Positions 42,949 to 53,047 of a stretch of 64,000 nucleotides of DNA are shown piece by piece (the stretch's first letter is position 1; the number at the start of each line of letters is the position of its first letter). Under the pieces are notes generated by a model. That model was not told the origin of the DNA. It searched no databases and saw only the letters and a list, made by a program, of their open reading frames with translations. The stretch spans positions 62,001 to 126,000 of the forward strand of contig NZ_FCOL02000015.1 of assembly GCF_001544515.1 (NCBI RefSeq), written 5' to 3'. This DNA is from Caballeronia terrestris (GTDB lineage: Bacteria > Pseudomonadota > Gammaproteobacteria > Burkholderiales > Burkholderiaceae). The position numbers and the translations under genes were made by a program.

Positions 42949-44414
42949 TCCGACGGCCTTAGCCCCCGATAAACCTCCGCATAATCCTGCGCCGCCGCTT
43001 CCCAGCCGAAGTTCTTCGTCATCGCGCGCCGCATCACCGTTTTCCACTCGGTGCGGCGTGCTTTGAGCGCGAACGCCCGCCGGATCGCCGCGACGATGCC
43101 CGGCCGCTCGAACGAATCGAAGACGAAACCGGTCGCGAGATCGTCGGCGAGATTTTCCAGCGACGAATCCACGACCGTGTCCGCGAGACCGCCCACCCGA
43201 TGCACGAGCGGCAGCGACCCGTAAGCGAGCGCGTACAACTGCGTGAGCCCGCACGGCTCGAAGCGCGACGGCACCATCACGATGTCGCTGCCCGCGATGA
43301 TCGAATGCGACAGCGTCTCGTCGAAGCCTAGTTCCACCGCCACCGCACCCGGATGCGCCGCCGCCGCGTTCTTCATACCGTTTTCGAGCGCCGGGTCGCC
43401 GGTGCCGAGCACGGCGAGCTGTCCGCCACGCTGAACGATGTCCGGAATCGCCGACAGCAGCAGATCCAGCCCCTTTTGCTCCGTCAGACGGCTCACGACG
43501 CCGAAAAGCAGCGCGTCGTCGTTGCGTTCGAGCCCCAGACGCTCCTGCAACGCCGCCTTGCATTTCAGCTTGCCGGTGGGCTTGGCGGGCGTGTAGCGGG
43601 TGTCGATCGTCGTATCCGTCGACGGATTCCAGATCGAATAATCGACGCCGTTCAAAATGCCGCTGATGTCGTGCGAACGCGTCTGTAGCAAGCCGTGAAG
43701 GCCCGCTCCGTGTTGCTGCGTCTGGATCTCGCGCGCGTAGGTGGGGCTCACCGTCGTGATGCGCTCAGCGAAATAGAGCCCCGCCTTCAGGAACGACACA
43801 TGGCCGTAGAACTCGACGCCATCGACCGCGTAAAAGTCCGCCGGGAGTTGCAGCACGCCGAAGTGCTCGGCCGGGAAGACGCCCTGATACGCCAGGTTGT
43901 GCACCGTCATCACCGACGGGATGCGCGGCGCGCCGCTGGAACGCTCGAACGCGCGCAGATAGGCCGGCGCCAAGCCCGCGTGCCAGTCGTGCGCGTGGAG
44001 GATGTGGGGATGCCAGTCGGGATCGGCGCCCGTCGCGACGCGCGCCGCTGCCCACGCGAGCAGCGCGAAGCGGCGGTCGTTGTCGCCGTACGGATGATGC
44101 GACGCGTCCAGGTACGGGTTGCCCGGACGGTCGTAGAACGAATCGGCCCGCACGACGTACACCACGACGCCGTGCGGCTCCAGAAGACCGCGCTCGAGCC
44201 GGACTTCGCCCGCGCCGAACGCGTGGCCGAGCACGGCGACCGGCTCGATGCCGGTCATACCCGCGAGCACTGCCGGAAAACCCGGCAGGATCACGCGCGA
44301 ATCGGAGCCCAGTTGCGATTGCGCGGGCGGCAGCGCGCCCACGACATCGGCGAGTCCGCCGGTTTTCAACAGCGGATACATCTCAGCTGCGACATGCAGC
44401 ACGCAAACGGTCAT
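42939..44414 (-). CDS. glgA: Glycogen synthase (ADP-glucose type, GT5)
   Basis: The 491-residue enzyme carries the ADP-glucose-binding KTGGLADV motif with K17, the GT5 N-domain (HILHAHDWHAGLAPAYL) and the C-terminal PSRFEPCGLTQLYALAYGSLPLVHRVGGL acceptor/nucleotide motif. It extends alpha-1,4-glucan chains in the cytoplasm. It follows glgC by 56 bp on the same strand, so both steps of ADP-glucose-dependent glycogen synthesis are in one operon. Confidence 0.96.
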   Translation of the reverse strand: MTVCVLHVAAEMYPLLKTGGLADVVGALPPAQSQLGSDSRVILPGFPAVLAGMTGIEPVAVLGHAFGAGEVRLERGLLEPHGVVVYVVRADSFYDRPGNPYLDASHHPYGDNDRRFALLAWAAARVATGADPDWHPHILHAHDWHAGLAPAYLRAFERSSGAPRIPSVMTVHNLAYQGVFPAEHFGVLQLPADFYAVDGVEFYGHVSFLKAGLYFAERITTVSPTYAREIQTQQHGAGLHGLLQTRSHDISGILNGVDYSIWNPSTDTTIDTRYTPAKPTGKLKCKAALQERLGLERNDDALLFGVVSRLTEQKGLDLLLSAIPDIVQRGGQLAVLGTGDPALENGMKNAAAAHPGAVAVELGFDETLSHSIIAGSDIVMVPSRFEPCGLTQLYALAYGSLPLVHRVGGLADTVVDSSLENLADDLATGFVFDSFERPGIVAAIRRAFALKARRTEWKTVMRRAMTKNFGWEAAAQDYAEVYRGLRPSDQP

Positions 44415-44470
44415 CGGCTCTCCAGTCGATTGCTTTTTTCGGGGGCGCGGCGCAGCAGCTCACCGCGCCG

Positions 44471-45739
44471 TTATGTGAGCCGTCGCAGCGCCTCCTGCGT
44501 GACGAGCGTGATGCCCGTCTCGGTGCGGAAGAAGCGCCGGGCGTCTTCCTCGGCATCCTCGCCGATCACGAGCCCTTCCGGCACGGTGCAACCACGGTCG
44601 ATCACGACGCGCGTCAGGCGGCAGTTCGGTCCGACGGTCACTTGCGGCAACAATACTGCCTCGTCGATGTGACAGAACGAATGCACCCGCACCGCCGACG
44701 ACAACACCGACTTCGACACGTGCGAACCCGAAATCACGCATCCGCCGCAAACGAGCAGGTTCGTGATCTCGCCCTGCTCGCCTTTCAGGTCGCGCACGAA
44801 CTTCGCAGGCGGAAGCTGCTCCTGGTTGGTCCAGATCGGCCATTTGCGGTCGTAGAGATCGAGTTCCGGGATCGTCGAAGCGAGGTCGAGGTTCGCGGCC
44901 CAGTACGCGTCGACCGTGCCGACGTCGCGCCAGTAGGCCGGTGCGTTCGGGTCGCTGTCGGAGGTCACGCACGACATGCCGAACGGATGCGCGATCGCGC
45001 GGCCGGTCGTCACGACGCGCGGGATGATGTCCTTGCCGAAGTCGTGATCCGTGTTCGATGCCGCGATGTTCTCCTCCAGCAACTGGAACAAGTACTTTGC
45101 GTTGAACACGTAGATGCCCATGCTCGCGAGCGCGATGTCCGGCTTGCCGGGCATTGCGGGCGGATCGGCGGGCTTTTCGAGGAAGGCCGTGACGCGGCGG
45201 TCCTCATCGACGTGCATCACGCCGAACGCGACCGCCTCCATGCGCGGCACTTCGATACAACCGACCGTGCAGTCCGCGCCGCTTTCGACGTGATCCAGCA
45301 CCATGCGCGTGTAGTCCATCTTGTAGATGTGGTCGCCCGCCAGCACGACGATGAACTCCGGCGCGATCGACCGGATGATGTCGAGGTTCTGGAACACGGC
45401 GTCGGCGGTGCCGCGATACCAGCTCGAATCGACGCGCTGCTGCGCCGGCCAGATATCGATGAACTCGTTGAACTCGCCGCGCAGAAACCCCCAGCCGCGC
45501 TGCAGATGGCGCAGGAGCGAATGCGCCTTGTACTGCGTAACGACGGCGATGCGCCGGATGCCGGAGTTCAGGCAGTTGGACAGCGCGAAATCGATGATCC
45601 GGTATTTCCCGCCGAAGTGAACGGCAGGTTTGACCCGCTTGTCGGTCAGCGGTCCGAGCCGTGTACCACGCCCGCCCGCAAGAACGATTGCGAGCGTGGA
45701 CTTCTGCAAATCGGTGCGATTCTTTGCCAGCGTCTCCAT
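44471..45739 (-). CDS. glgC: Glucose-1-phosphate adenylyltransferase
   Basis: The 422-residue enzyme has the nucleotidyltransferase signature [19 protein letters not shown] (about 22-40), [10 protein letters not shown], and a C-terminal left-handed beta-helix with the allosteric region. It makes ADP-glucose from glucose-1-phosphate and ATP, the committed step of glycogen synthesis. It is directly upstream of glgA. The SD GGAGG lies a few bases before the ATG. Confidence 0.96.
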   Translation of the reverse strand: METLAKNRTDLQKSTLAIVLAGGRGTRLGPLTDKRVKPAVHFGGKYRIIDFALSNCLNSGIRRIAVVTQYKAHSLLRHLQRGWGFLRGEFNEFIDIWPAQQRVDSSWYRGTADAVFQNLDIIRSIAPEFIVVLAGDHIYKMDYTRMVLDHVESGADCTVGCIEVPRMEAVAFGVMHVDEDRRVTAFLEKPADPPAMPGKPDIALASMGIYVFNAKYLFQLLEENIAASNTDHDFGKDIIPRVVTTGRAIAHPFGMSCVTSDSDPNAPAYWRDVGTVDAYWAANLDLASTIPELDLYDRKWPIWTNQEQLPPAKFVRDLKGEQGEITNLLVCGGCVISGSHVSKSVLSSAVRVHSFCHIDEAVLLPQVTVGPNCRLTRVVIDRGCTVPEGLVIGEDAEEDARRFFRTETGITLVTQEALRRLT

Positions 45740-46292
45740 TCCAGCCTCCTGATTTGACTTGCGGTTATTGATGTCTGTCCGTCTTCTGATCGCCCCGCTT
45801 TCTTCGTGGATCTGTTTGCTGTATTTCTTTAGCGCATAGGTAGTATGAAAGTGAATGCGCGGCTTTGCGCGTGAAAAGCATTATCGGGCTCACAAGCGAA
45901 ATAGTGTGCCGGCATTACTCGTTTTTTTCGAGTGGCGAATAATCGTTCGCGTCGGAGAAATAAGCCCCTGTTTAGCGACGAAATAGAGCAATCGCCATGC
46001 CGTTTGTTGCATCGGCGCTACCATTTGCGCACCACGCGGGCACACTGGACGACAAAACGTCGCGCCTTTGCACGAGTTTGCAATTAATAACCGAGCGGCA
46101 ATGCCGCAGCGCGCCAAGGCGCGGCACAATAGGACTCACGCGCCGGGCGGTCCCTTTCGGGCCTTAGTGCTCCGGTGTTCTTTAGCTAAACATGCAATTC
46201 GCCGCTCTCGTTTATCGTTTGCGGCGCGCGTGTTGTTTCGACGAACCGAGCATCCCGTTTCAAAGGGCGCCGTCCGCATCCCGGAAGAGATC
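45740..46292. other. 553-bp intergenic region between divergent glgC and pdxY
   Basis: No supported reading frame or RNA gene was recognised. The stretch has lower GC than its neighbours and several AT-rich patches, as expected for two divergent promoters (glgCA leftward, pdxY rightward). It could hold an RNA element, but nothing specific can be named. Confidence 0.5.
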
Positions 46293-47216
46293 ATGAACAA
46301 CGTCCTCAGTATTCAGTCGCATGTGGTTTTCGGGCACGCCGGCAATAGCGCGGCGGTGTTCCCGATGCGTCGGCTCGGCGTCAACGTCTGGCCGCTCAAT
46401 ACCGTCCAGTTCTCGAATCACACGCAATACGGCCGCTGGACCGGCAGCGTCTTCGATGCCGACGAATTGCAGAACGTGATCGACGGAATCGGCGCGATCG
46501 GCATGCTCGCGCGCTGTAACGCAGTGCTCTCGGGCTTTCTCGGCTCGACCGAGCAAGGGCGCGCGGTGGTCGAAATCGTGCGGACGGTGAAATCGGTGAA
46601 TCCGCGCGCGATCTTCTTCTGCGACCCGGTCATGGGCGCGACGGGCGGTTGCACCGTCGAGCCGGCCATTCAGGACTTCCTCGTCACGACAATGCCGGAC
46701 GTCGCCGACGCGATGATGCCCAACCACATCGAACTGGAGAAACTTTCCGGCCGGACGATCGAAACGGTGGAAGACGCCGTCGACGCGTGCCGCGAGGTGA
46801 TCGGGCGCGGGCCGCGTTTTATTCTGGTGAAGCATCTGATCGACCGGAACAGCCGCGCGGATACGTTCAACATGCTGGTGGTCAGCGCGACGGAGGCGTG
46901 GTTCGCGCAGCGGCCGCTGTATCCGTTTGCTCGGCAGCCGGTGGGCGTGGGCGATTTGACGAGCGCGGTGTTCGTCGCGCGCACGCTGCTCGGCGATTCG
47001 CTGCGCGACGCGCTCGAGCACACGCTCGCGGCGGTGAACGCGGTAGTGAAGGCGACTTACGAGGCGGGACGCTACGAACTGGAGATCGTCGCTTCGCAGG
47101 ATGAAATCGCCAAACCGACCGATCGTTTCCCCGCGATTCGCGTCGCCGGCAACGACATGGCGCGGCGTGGCCTTGGCCTCGGCATGGACCTGGGCTTCGA
47201 CCGCGCCTTCGACTGA
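46293..47216 (+). CDS. pdxY: Pyridoxal kinase
   Basis: The protein has the PdxY features [23 protein letters not shown] (N-terminus), [19 protein letters not shown] and the catalytic D221 in [11 protein letters not shown]. It phosphorylates pyridoxal with ATP in the cytoplasm to salvage PLP. Known family members end at about residue 287; here the frame runs 20 residues further (from about [11 protein letters not shown]) into sequence antisense to the AbiEii remnant. That suggests loss of the original stop or fusion with remnant DNA. The core enzyme looks intact. Confidence 0.93.
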   Translation: MNNVLSIQSHVVFGHAGNSAAVFPMRRLGVNVWPLNTVQFSNHTQYGRWTGSVFDADELQNVIDGIGAIGMLARCNAVLSGFLGSTEQGRAVVEIVRTVKSVNPRAIFFCDPVMGATGGCTVEPAIQDFLVTTMPDVADAMMPNHIELEKLSGRTIETVEDAVDACREVIGRGPRFILVKHLIDRNSRADTFNMLVVSATEAWFAQRPLYPFARQPVGVGDLTSAVFVARTLLGDSLRDALEHTLAAVNAVVKATYEAGRYELEIVASQDEIAKPTDRFPAIRVAGNDMARRGLGLGMDLGFDRAFD

Positions 47217-48263
47217 GGCCTGAGCATGCGGTGCACCGCGGTGGTGAAGCTCGCGAGGCAGGCGTCGTAGACCGGGCGGCCCGCTGCGAAAACCAGCGGG
47301 ATCAGGCGCTCGTCGAAATGATGGCGCAGGGTGGGCTCAGTCGCGGTGCGATGAAGGGCGCGGCGGAGGGTATCGAACGGATCGTCGGCGAATTCCTCGT
47401 GTTGCGCCCCGAACTCCGCGACGTCTTGCTTCACCAGCGCTTCGAAGACGATGGTCGCCTCGTCTACGGAATCCGGACTAATCGCGCAGATGCGCCATGT
47501 GTCGTAGATGTGACGGACAAGCGCTGCGTCGAAACTGCCGCGTTGGCGGCCGTCCCGGTGCCACGCGCAACGCCGGAGCAGCGACAGGATTTTCTCGCCG
47601 AGCGTCTCCGCGACGGAGATGCACGGCATCGAAAACGGTTCGGCTGACGCGCGGCCAACCGGATGATCGAGCAGACAACCCATCTCGCGCGGCTCGATTA
47701 GGAGCATCGGCGGGCGGTGAATCAGTTCGATTTTAAGTTCGGGGCGCAGGGCAAAGTCGCTGCCGCCGAATTCCGCCCGGTACGCAAGATGCAGGCAGTA
47801 ATAGCGACGATTGTCGCGTGAGCGCGGATTGTCTTCGTCCTCGGCCTCGATGAGGGTAAAACCCGAACCTTTCAGCCGTTCGCAGACTTCGACCTGCAGT
47901 TCGCCCAGGCGACTCCGGTCGCCGCGCCCGCCCGCGAGCGCATAGCCCTCCGGCACTTCATCCAGCACGACCTTGATGTCGATGTCCTCCGACACGCTCG
48001 ATCAACCCGTGCGCCTTCGCGAGACAGGTGCCACCCGCAAAGATCATCCGCGTCTCGACAGCCACTTCAGCCGGCCGCGTGTCACGCTGCGACCGCCGAT
48101 CCTTCCGATACGCCGTGTGACTCACGCGAATGCCGGCAAGCGCGGCAAGCGCATCAGTTACGTGAATGTCCTTTTCCAGGATCGCGGGGCGCAAGTGCCC
48201 GAGCAAATTTCCAGCGCGTGCGTCTTCGATTTCATTGTGCTGTTCGCGTGCGATCGTTCTCAT
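47072..48263 (-). pseudogene. AbiEii-type nucleotidyltransferase toxin, frameshifted
   Basis: The upstream piece (48263 to about 47995) starts MRTIAREQHNEIEDARAGNL and reaches GGTCLAKAHGLIERV; the downstream piece resumes in another frame as SEDIDIKVVLDEV and runs to 47072. AbiEii proteins have this as one motif (GGT...SEDID), the nucleotidyltransferase active site. The shift at about 47993-47998 fits loss of one CG from a CGCG run and splits the site exactly. The last 50 residues or so are low-complexity Arg/Pro/Ser sequence antisense to pdxY, so the original C-terminus may also be lost. The toxin is probably inactive. Confidence 0.82.
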
Positions 48264-48651
48264 ACTTCACCATCATTCCAGCGACTTCGATTTTGCGGCT
48301 GATTCGCCGCTTGCCCGTATCAGCGACCAGTTCCACCGGCATCTGCGTCGTCTTGCGCTCGCTGTATTCGCATATCAGCCGCCCAGGCCGCACGGGGATA
48401 CCGAGCTTCCTGAATGTCTCCGATGCGATGTTTTCGAGCGACCCCGCCACCGTCAACGTCCCGGTGAATTTGTTGATTCGCGTCTTCGCAAACACGCCTT
48501 TGCTCACGCGCACGAGTTTCCCTTTCTCCAGCAATTGCGCGAGCACGCGCGTGATTTGCGCGGCGCTGCCGAGCGGGGCGAGTTCCGAGCGCAGCACGAC
48601 GGTTCCTTTGCGCAGGCTGATCGATCGGATGATGCGGTCTTCGAGGTTCAT
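48232..48651 (-). CDS. AbiEi-like antitoxin (DUF6088 type)
   Basis: The 139-residue protein (from MNLEDRI) has an N-terminal winged-helix region (LRSELAPLGSAAQITRVLAQLLEKGKLVRVSKGVFAKT), as in AbiEi/DUF6088 antitoxins that repress their own operon. The C-terminal part (GRLICEYSERKTTQMPVELV) matches the toxin-neutralising region type. It overlaps the AbiEii start by about 32 bp, as expected for a type IV toxin-antitoxin operon. With the toxin broken it is probably a leftover repressor. Confidence 0.75.
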   Translation of the reverse strand: MNLEDRIIRSISLRKGTVVLRSELAPLGSAAQITRVLAQLLEKGKLVRVSKGVFAKTRINKFTGTLTVAGSLENIASETFRKLGIPVRPGRLICEYSERKTTQMPVELVADTGKRRISRKIEVAGMMVKYENDRTRTAQ

Positions 48652-48869
48652 GACGTTTTCGCAGGCGTTTTCCAAAAGAGGTCACCATTCTATCAAAATC
48701 CGCTAGAACTCATGTGCAGCAATGTGTTGCAAGAACAGTGATTGCTCATCATCAAGCATTTTCTGCAAAAGATCCCGACTATCGCCGAAGCCAATAAAAA
48801 CCCTTCAGGCGCGCCCCTTGCTCCCACACCAAAAGGCCCGCCTAACTCAAGAAAACGCCAAGGAACGCA

Positions 48870-49670
48870 ATGACCAAACCCCTCGAAGGCCAGATCGCCC
48901 TCGTTACCGGCGCGAGTTCCGGCATCGGTTTCGGCGTCGCGCAGGCGCTCGCCGACGCCGGTGCAAGCGTCGCGATCAACTATCACTCGCACGGAGAGCC
49001 CGCCGAAACGCTCGCCGCCGACATCGAACATTCCGGCGGCCAGGCTTTCACGATCGGCGCCAACGTCGCCGACGAAGCCGAAATCGACGCCATGTTCGAC
49101 GCCGTCACAAAGCGCTTCGGCACGATCGACATCGTCGTCGCGAATTCGGGGCTGCAGAAAGACGCGCCGTTCGCCGACATGACACTCGACGACTGGCACA
49201 CCGTAATGAACGTCAACCTCGCGGGCCAGTTCCTGACCGCCCAGCGCGCCGTGCGCGAATTTCTGCGGCGCGGCCCGCGTCCGGTCTCGAAGGCGCTCGG
49301 CAAAATCATCTGCATGAGTTCCGTGCACGAAATCATCCCGTGGGCGGGGCACGTGAACTACGCGGCATCGAAGGGCGGCATCCAGATGATGATGAAATCG
49401 CTCGCGCAGGAAGTCGCGCCGCAACGCATCCGCGTGAATTCGATCGCGCCCGGCGCCATTCGCACGCCGATCAACAAGGAAGCCTGGGACAGCAAGGACG
49501 CGCTTCAGAAACTTCTCAAGCTGGTGCCGTACGGCCGCATCGGCGAAGTGGACGACATCGGGCGCGCTGCCGTCTGGCTCGCCTCCGACGAAAGCGACTA
49601 TGTCGTCGGCACGACGCTTTTCGTCGATGGCGGCATGACGCTCTACCCGGGGTTCGCCGGCAATGGCTGA
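48870..49670 (+). CDS. Short-chain dehydrogenase (glucose 1-dehydrogenase-like)
   Basis: The 266-residue SDR has the cofactor loop TGASSGIG (13-20), NSG in place of NNAG (92-94), the catalytic serine at 150/151 and Y164/K168 (NYAASKGG). Sequence style resembles glucose 1-dehydrogenases (INYHSHGEPAET; AKSLAQEVAPQRIRVNSIAPGAI-like). SD AAGGAACG precedes the ATG. It overlaps the GH15 gene by 8 bp, so it may oxidise the glucose released by that enzyme. Confidence 0.88.
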   Translation: MTKPLEGQIALVTGASSGIGFGVAQALADAGASVAINYHSHGEPAETLAADIEHSGGQAFTIGANVADEAEIDAMFDAVTKRFGTIDIVVANSGLQKDAPFADMTLDDWHTVMNVNLAGQFLTAQRAVREFLRRGPRPVSKALGKIICMSSVHEIIPWAGHVNYAASKGGIQMMMKSLAQEVAPQRIRVNSIAPGAIRTPINKEAWDSKDALQKLLKLVPYGRIGEVDDIGRAAVWLASDESDYVVGTTLFVDGGMTLYPGFAGNG

Positions 49671-51504
49671 ACAAACACAAACACAAATGAAGCGCGTTCC
49701 GTGCAGCACGCCGATCGAAGAGCACGGCGTGATCGGCAATATGCGCACGACGGCGCTTGTCGCCACCGACGGCGCGCTCAATTTCATGTGCTATCCGCGC
49801 GTCGATTCGCCGACGATCTTCGGTGCGCTGCTCGATGCGAAGCGCGGCGGGCATTTCCAGATCGCGCCCGCCATCGACGCCCCGCGCGTCAAGCAGATGT
49901 ATCTGCCCGAAACGAATGTGCTGGTGACGCGTTTCATGTCGCCGGATGCGGTGTGCGAGGTGATCGATTTCATGCCGCTCACGCGCTCCGGCGACGACGC
50001 ACCGAATTGCGTCGTGCGAATAGTGCGGGCGATATTCGGCCGCGTCTCGATGACGATGCGCTGCGCGCCGCGCTTCGATTACGCGCGCTCGAAACACGAA
50101 GTCGTGCAAGCCAGCGAGCGAGCGGTGCGCTTCGAACCGCCCGAGGCCGAAGCACTGACCCTCTGCGCCACCGTAGACCTTTCGATCGACGGCAAGAAAG
50201 ACGCCATCGCCCGCTTCGACCTCGACGAAGACGAAACCGCGTGCTTCGTGCTCGGCGGCGCGTCAGAACCACTCGAACGCACCCAACCCTGCGACGCATC
50301 GCTCGACGAAACCGTCGCGTACTGGCGCGCGTGGGCTACGCAATCGACATATCGTGGCCGCTATCGCGAAGTCGTGATGCGCTCGGCGCTCTTGCTGAAA
50401 CTCCTGAGCTCGCGCGAGCACGGCGCGATCGTCGCGGCGCCGACATTCGGCCTGCCGGAAACGCCGCAAGGCGGGCGCCGCTGGGACTATCGCTACACGT
50501 GGATCCGCGACGCCGCGTTCTCCGTCTACGCGCTGCTGCGGCTCGGCTACACGGGCGAGGCGCAGCAATTCATGCACTGGATCGCCGAACGCAACAAGCG
50601 CTGCGACTCGGACGGCTCGCTGCGCGTGATGTACGCAGTGGATGGCGAGCCGCCGCCGGAAGAAACCATCGCCGACGAGTTGCACGGAAGTGGCATCGAG
50701 CCGCCGCTCATCGGCAACGCGGCGCGCGACCAGATGCAGCTCGACGTCTACGGCGCGCTGATGGACGCCGTCTACCTCTACAACAAGTACGGCGCAGCGA
50801 TTTCGCACGACGGCTGGCAGCACGTCACGCGCACCATCGATTACGTCGCCGCGCACTGGGAGGAGCCGGACCACGGGATCTGGGAATTCCGCAACGGCGC
50901 GCGGCCGCTGCTGCATTCGCGCCTGATGTGCTGGGTCGCGCTCGATCGCGCGTTGCGGCTCGCGCAAAAACGTTCGCTGCCGGCGCCGTTCGCGGAGTGG
51001 TTCGACGTTCGCGACCGCATTCATCGCGACATCCACGAAAATTTCTGGAACGATGAACTGGAAAGTTTCGTGCAGACGCCCGGCTCGACCATCCTCGACG
51101 CGTCCGTCCTGATGATGCCGCTCGTGCGCTTCATCGGCCCGAAAGACGCGCGCTGGCTCTCGACGCTCGATGCGATCGGCCGCGACTTGCGCGTCGATCC
51201 GCTGATCTTCCGCTACACACGCGGCGGGGCGCTCGATGGCCTCGACGGCGAGGAAGGCGGCTTCAGCGCCTGTTCGTTCTGGTACGCGGAGGCGCTGGCG
51301 CGCGCGGGGCGCGTCGACGAGGGTCGGCTCGTCTTCGAAAAGATGCTTGCCTATTCGAACCATGTAGGGCTTTACTCGGAGGAAGTCGCCGTCGATGGCG
51401 CGTCGCTCGGCAATTTTCCGCAGGCGCTCACGCATCTCGCGCTGATCAGTTCCGCGTTCCAGCTCGATCGCAGTCTGGAAGGCCGGCATGCGCCGTGGTC
51501 GTGA
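49663..51504 (+). CDS. GH15 glycoside hydrolase (trehalase/glucoamylase-like)
   Basis: The 613-residue protein starts with the N-terminal beta domain of GH15 bacterial enzymes (PIEEHGVIGNMRTTALVATDG, GALNFMCYPRVDSPTIFGA). It continues with an (alpha/alpha)6 barrel (RRWDYRYTWIRDAAFSVYALLRLGYT; FSACSFWYAEALARAGR). Acidic residues in WIRDA and in the EEGGFSAC segment match the catalytic region. Enzymes of this layout hydrolyse trehalose or malto-oligosaccharides to glucose. It is coupled to the SDR gene and followed by the flavoprotein. No signal peptide, so it acts in the cytoplasm. Confidence 0.88.
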   Translation: MAEQTQTQMKRVPCSTPIEEHGVIGNMRTTALVATDGALNFMCYPRVDSPTIFGALLDAKRGGHFQIAPAIDAPRVKQMYLPETNVLVTRFMSPDAVCEVIDFMPLTRSGDDAPNCVVRIVRAIFGRVSMTMRCAPRFDYARSKHEVVQASERAVRFEPPEAEALTLCATVDLSIDGKKDAIARFDLDEDETACFVLGGASEPLERTQPCDASLDETVAYWRAWATQSTYRGRYREVVMRSALLLKLLSSREHGAIVAAPTFGLPETPQGGRRWDYRYTWIRDAAFSVYALLRLGYTGEAQQFMHWIAERNKRCDSDGSLRVMYAVDGEPPPEETIADELHGSGIEPPLIGNAARDQMQLDVYGALMDAVYLYNKYGAAISHDGWQHVTRTIDYVAAHWEEPDHGIWEFRNGARPLLHSRLMCWVALDRALRLAQKRSLPAPFAEWFDVRDRIHRDIHENFWNDELESFVQTPGSTILDASVLMMPLVRFIGPKDARWLSTLDAIGRDLRVDPLIFRYTRGGALDGLDGEEGGFSACSFWYAEALARAGRVDEGRLVFEKMLAYSNHVGLYSEEVAVDGASLGNFPQALTHLALISSAFQLDRSLEGRHAPWS

Positions 51505-51535
51505 GCGCTATGACTCAAATGCCTGGAAAGGACTT

Positions 51536-52984
51536 ATGAAAGAAGAACGGGTTGACGTCGCCGTGATCGGCGCGGGGACGGCTGGGATGTCCGCGTTTCG
51601 CGCGGCGCGCGCGGCGGGCAAGCGGGCCGTGCTGATCGAAGCCGGCGAGTTCGGGACGACTTGCGCGCGCGTCGGCTGCATGCCGTCGAAACTGCTGCTC
51701 GCCGCCGCCAACGGTTTACACGACGCGCAAGCGCTTGCGCCGCGCGGGATCGACGGCACGCACGCGCTCGAAGCGAACGGCGCACAGGTGCTCGATTACG
51801 TGCGCCGCGAACGCGATCAATTCGTGAAGGGCATCATCGAAGAGACGGATTCGTTTCCCGCCGATTGCGTGATTCGGGGACGCGCGCGCTTCGAGAAATC
51901 AGCGGCGGGGCATCACGTTTTATCGATCGATGAGACGCACAGGATCGAGGCGAAAAGCGTCGTGATTGCGACGGGCGCGCGGCCATCCGTCCCCGATGGT
52001 TTCGACGTCTTCGGCGACCGCCTGATCACGAGCGACGACATCTTCGAACTAAAGACCTTGCCGAAGCGAGCCGCCGTGTTCGGCGGTGGCCCGATCGCGC
52101 TGGAACTCGGGCAGGCGTTCGCACGGCTCGGCGTCGACGTCTTCATGTTCGGCAAGGGCGGGCGCGTGGCTGCGCTCTCGGATACGCCGGTGCGCGACGC
52201 GCTCACAGCGGCTCTGCGCGACGAGTTCTATTTCGATCCGGACGCCAGAATCGAAGCGATGTCGATGCAGGACGGTCTGCCGACGATCCGCTTCAAGGCA
52301 CTCGACGGTACCACGCGCACCGAGCAGTTCGACACCGTGCTCGTCGCGACCGGCCGCGCGCCGAACCTCAAGCCGCTGTGCCTTGAAAACACCGGCACCG
52401 AACTGAACGACAAGGGTGTGCCGCGCTTCGATGAAACGTCGATGCAATGCGGCGACAGCAGCATCTTCATTGCAGGAGATTGCGACGGCACGCGCCCCTG
52501 GCTCTCCGATGCCGCCGACGAAGGCAAGCTCGCCGGCGACAACGCCGCGCATTTTCCCGACGTACAGCACGTCAAACGCAAGGTGCCGTTCGCGATCGTG
52601 TTCAGCGAGCCGCAGGTGGCGATCATCGGCGCGTCCTATGACGACCTCGACAAACAGATGGCGGTGACAGGATCGGCGTCGTTCGAAACGCAGGGGCGCA
52701 GCCGCGTGATGCGGCAGAACCGCGGTCTTTTGCACGTCTACGCCGATGCGAAGACGGGCAAGCTGCGCGGCGCGCAGGCATGCGGTCCCGTGGTCGAGCA
52801 TCTGGGGCATTTGCTCGCGTGGGCGCTGCAACTCGAACTCACTGTCGAGGACATGCTCAAGTTGCCGTTCTATCACCCTGTCGTGGAAGAAGGCTTGCGC
52901 ACGGCGCTAAAGGATGCGAACCGGAAGTGCTACGAAGAACGCGCGCAGACTCCGCCCGCGTTGCCGACTGCTGCCGGCTGCTGA
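51536..52984 (+). CDS. Dihydrolipoamide dehydrogenase-like flavoprotein
   Basis: The 482-residue protein is a pyridine nucleotide-disulphide oxidoreductase: FAD motif VIGAGTAGMSAFRAA (10-24), redox pair C43/C48 in GTTCARVGCMPSK, NAD(P) motif FGGGPIALELGQAFARLG, FAD-closing IFIAGDCDGTRPWL, and the C-terminal LPFYHPVVEEGLRTA with the catalytic His-Glu. It is Lpd-like but not linked to any 2-oxo acid dehydrogenase subunits here. AAGGA precedes the ATG at 51536. It is co-oriented with the GH15 gene and starts 31 bp after it. Confidence 0.88.
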   Translation: MKEERVDVAVIGAGTAGMSAFRAARAAGKRAVLIEAGEFGTTCARVGCMPSKLLLAAANGLHDAQALAPRGIDGTHALEANGAQVLDYVRRERDQFVKGIIEETDSFPADCVIRGRARFEKSAAGHHVLSIDETHRIEAKSVVIATGARPSVPDGFDVFGDRLITSDDIFELKTLPKRAAVFGGGPIALELGQAFARLGVDVFMFGKGGRVAALSDTPVRDALTAALRDEFYFDPDARIEAMSMQDGLPTIRFKALDGTTRTEQFDTVLVATGRAPNLKPLCLENTGTELNDKGVPRFDETSMQCGDSSIFIAGDCDGTRPWLSDAADEGKLAGDNAAHFPDVQHVKRKVPFAIVFSEPQVAIIGASYDDLDKQMAVTGSASFETQGRSRVMRQNRGLLHVYADAKTGKLRGAQACGPVVEHLGHLLAWALQLELTVEDMLKLPFYHPVVEEGLRTALKDANRKCYEERAQTPPALPTAAGC

Positions 52985-52986
52985 AA

Positions 52987-53020
52987 AAAACAAAGCCGGT
53001 TGCGGGAGCAACCGGCCTTC
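52987..53020. terminator. Bidirectional terminator after the dihydrolipoamide dehydrogenase-like gene
   Basis: GCCGGTTGC (52995-53003) and GCAACCGGC (53008-53016) form a perfect 9-bp stem with a GGGA loop. On the minus strand it is followed by TTTGTTTTTTT, a strong terminator for the small membrane protein gene. On the plus strand it is followed by CTTCTCTT. Confidence 0.82.
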
Positions 53021-53047
53021 TCTTACCGCGCAAAAAATCAACGCTTC

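Noticed and set aside
46293..47216. PdxY as a plain hydroxymethylpyrimidine kinase (ThiD)
   Set aside because: The N-terminal [15 protein letters not shown] and the [10 protein letters not shown] motif are PdxY-like, and ThiD has a different substrate loop.
48870..49670. FabG (3-oxoacyl-ACP reductase) for the SDR next to GH15
   Set aside because: There is no fatty-acid synthesis context, and the overlap with a glucosidase gene favours a sugar substrate. The exact substrate stays open.
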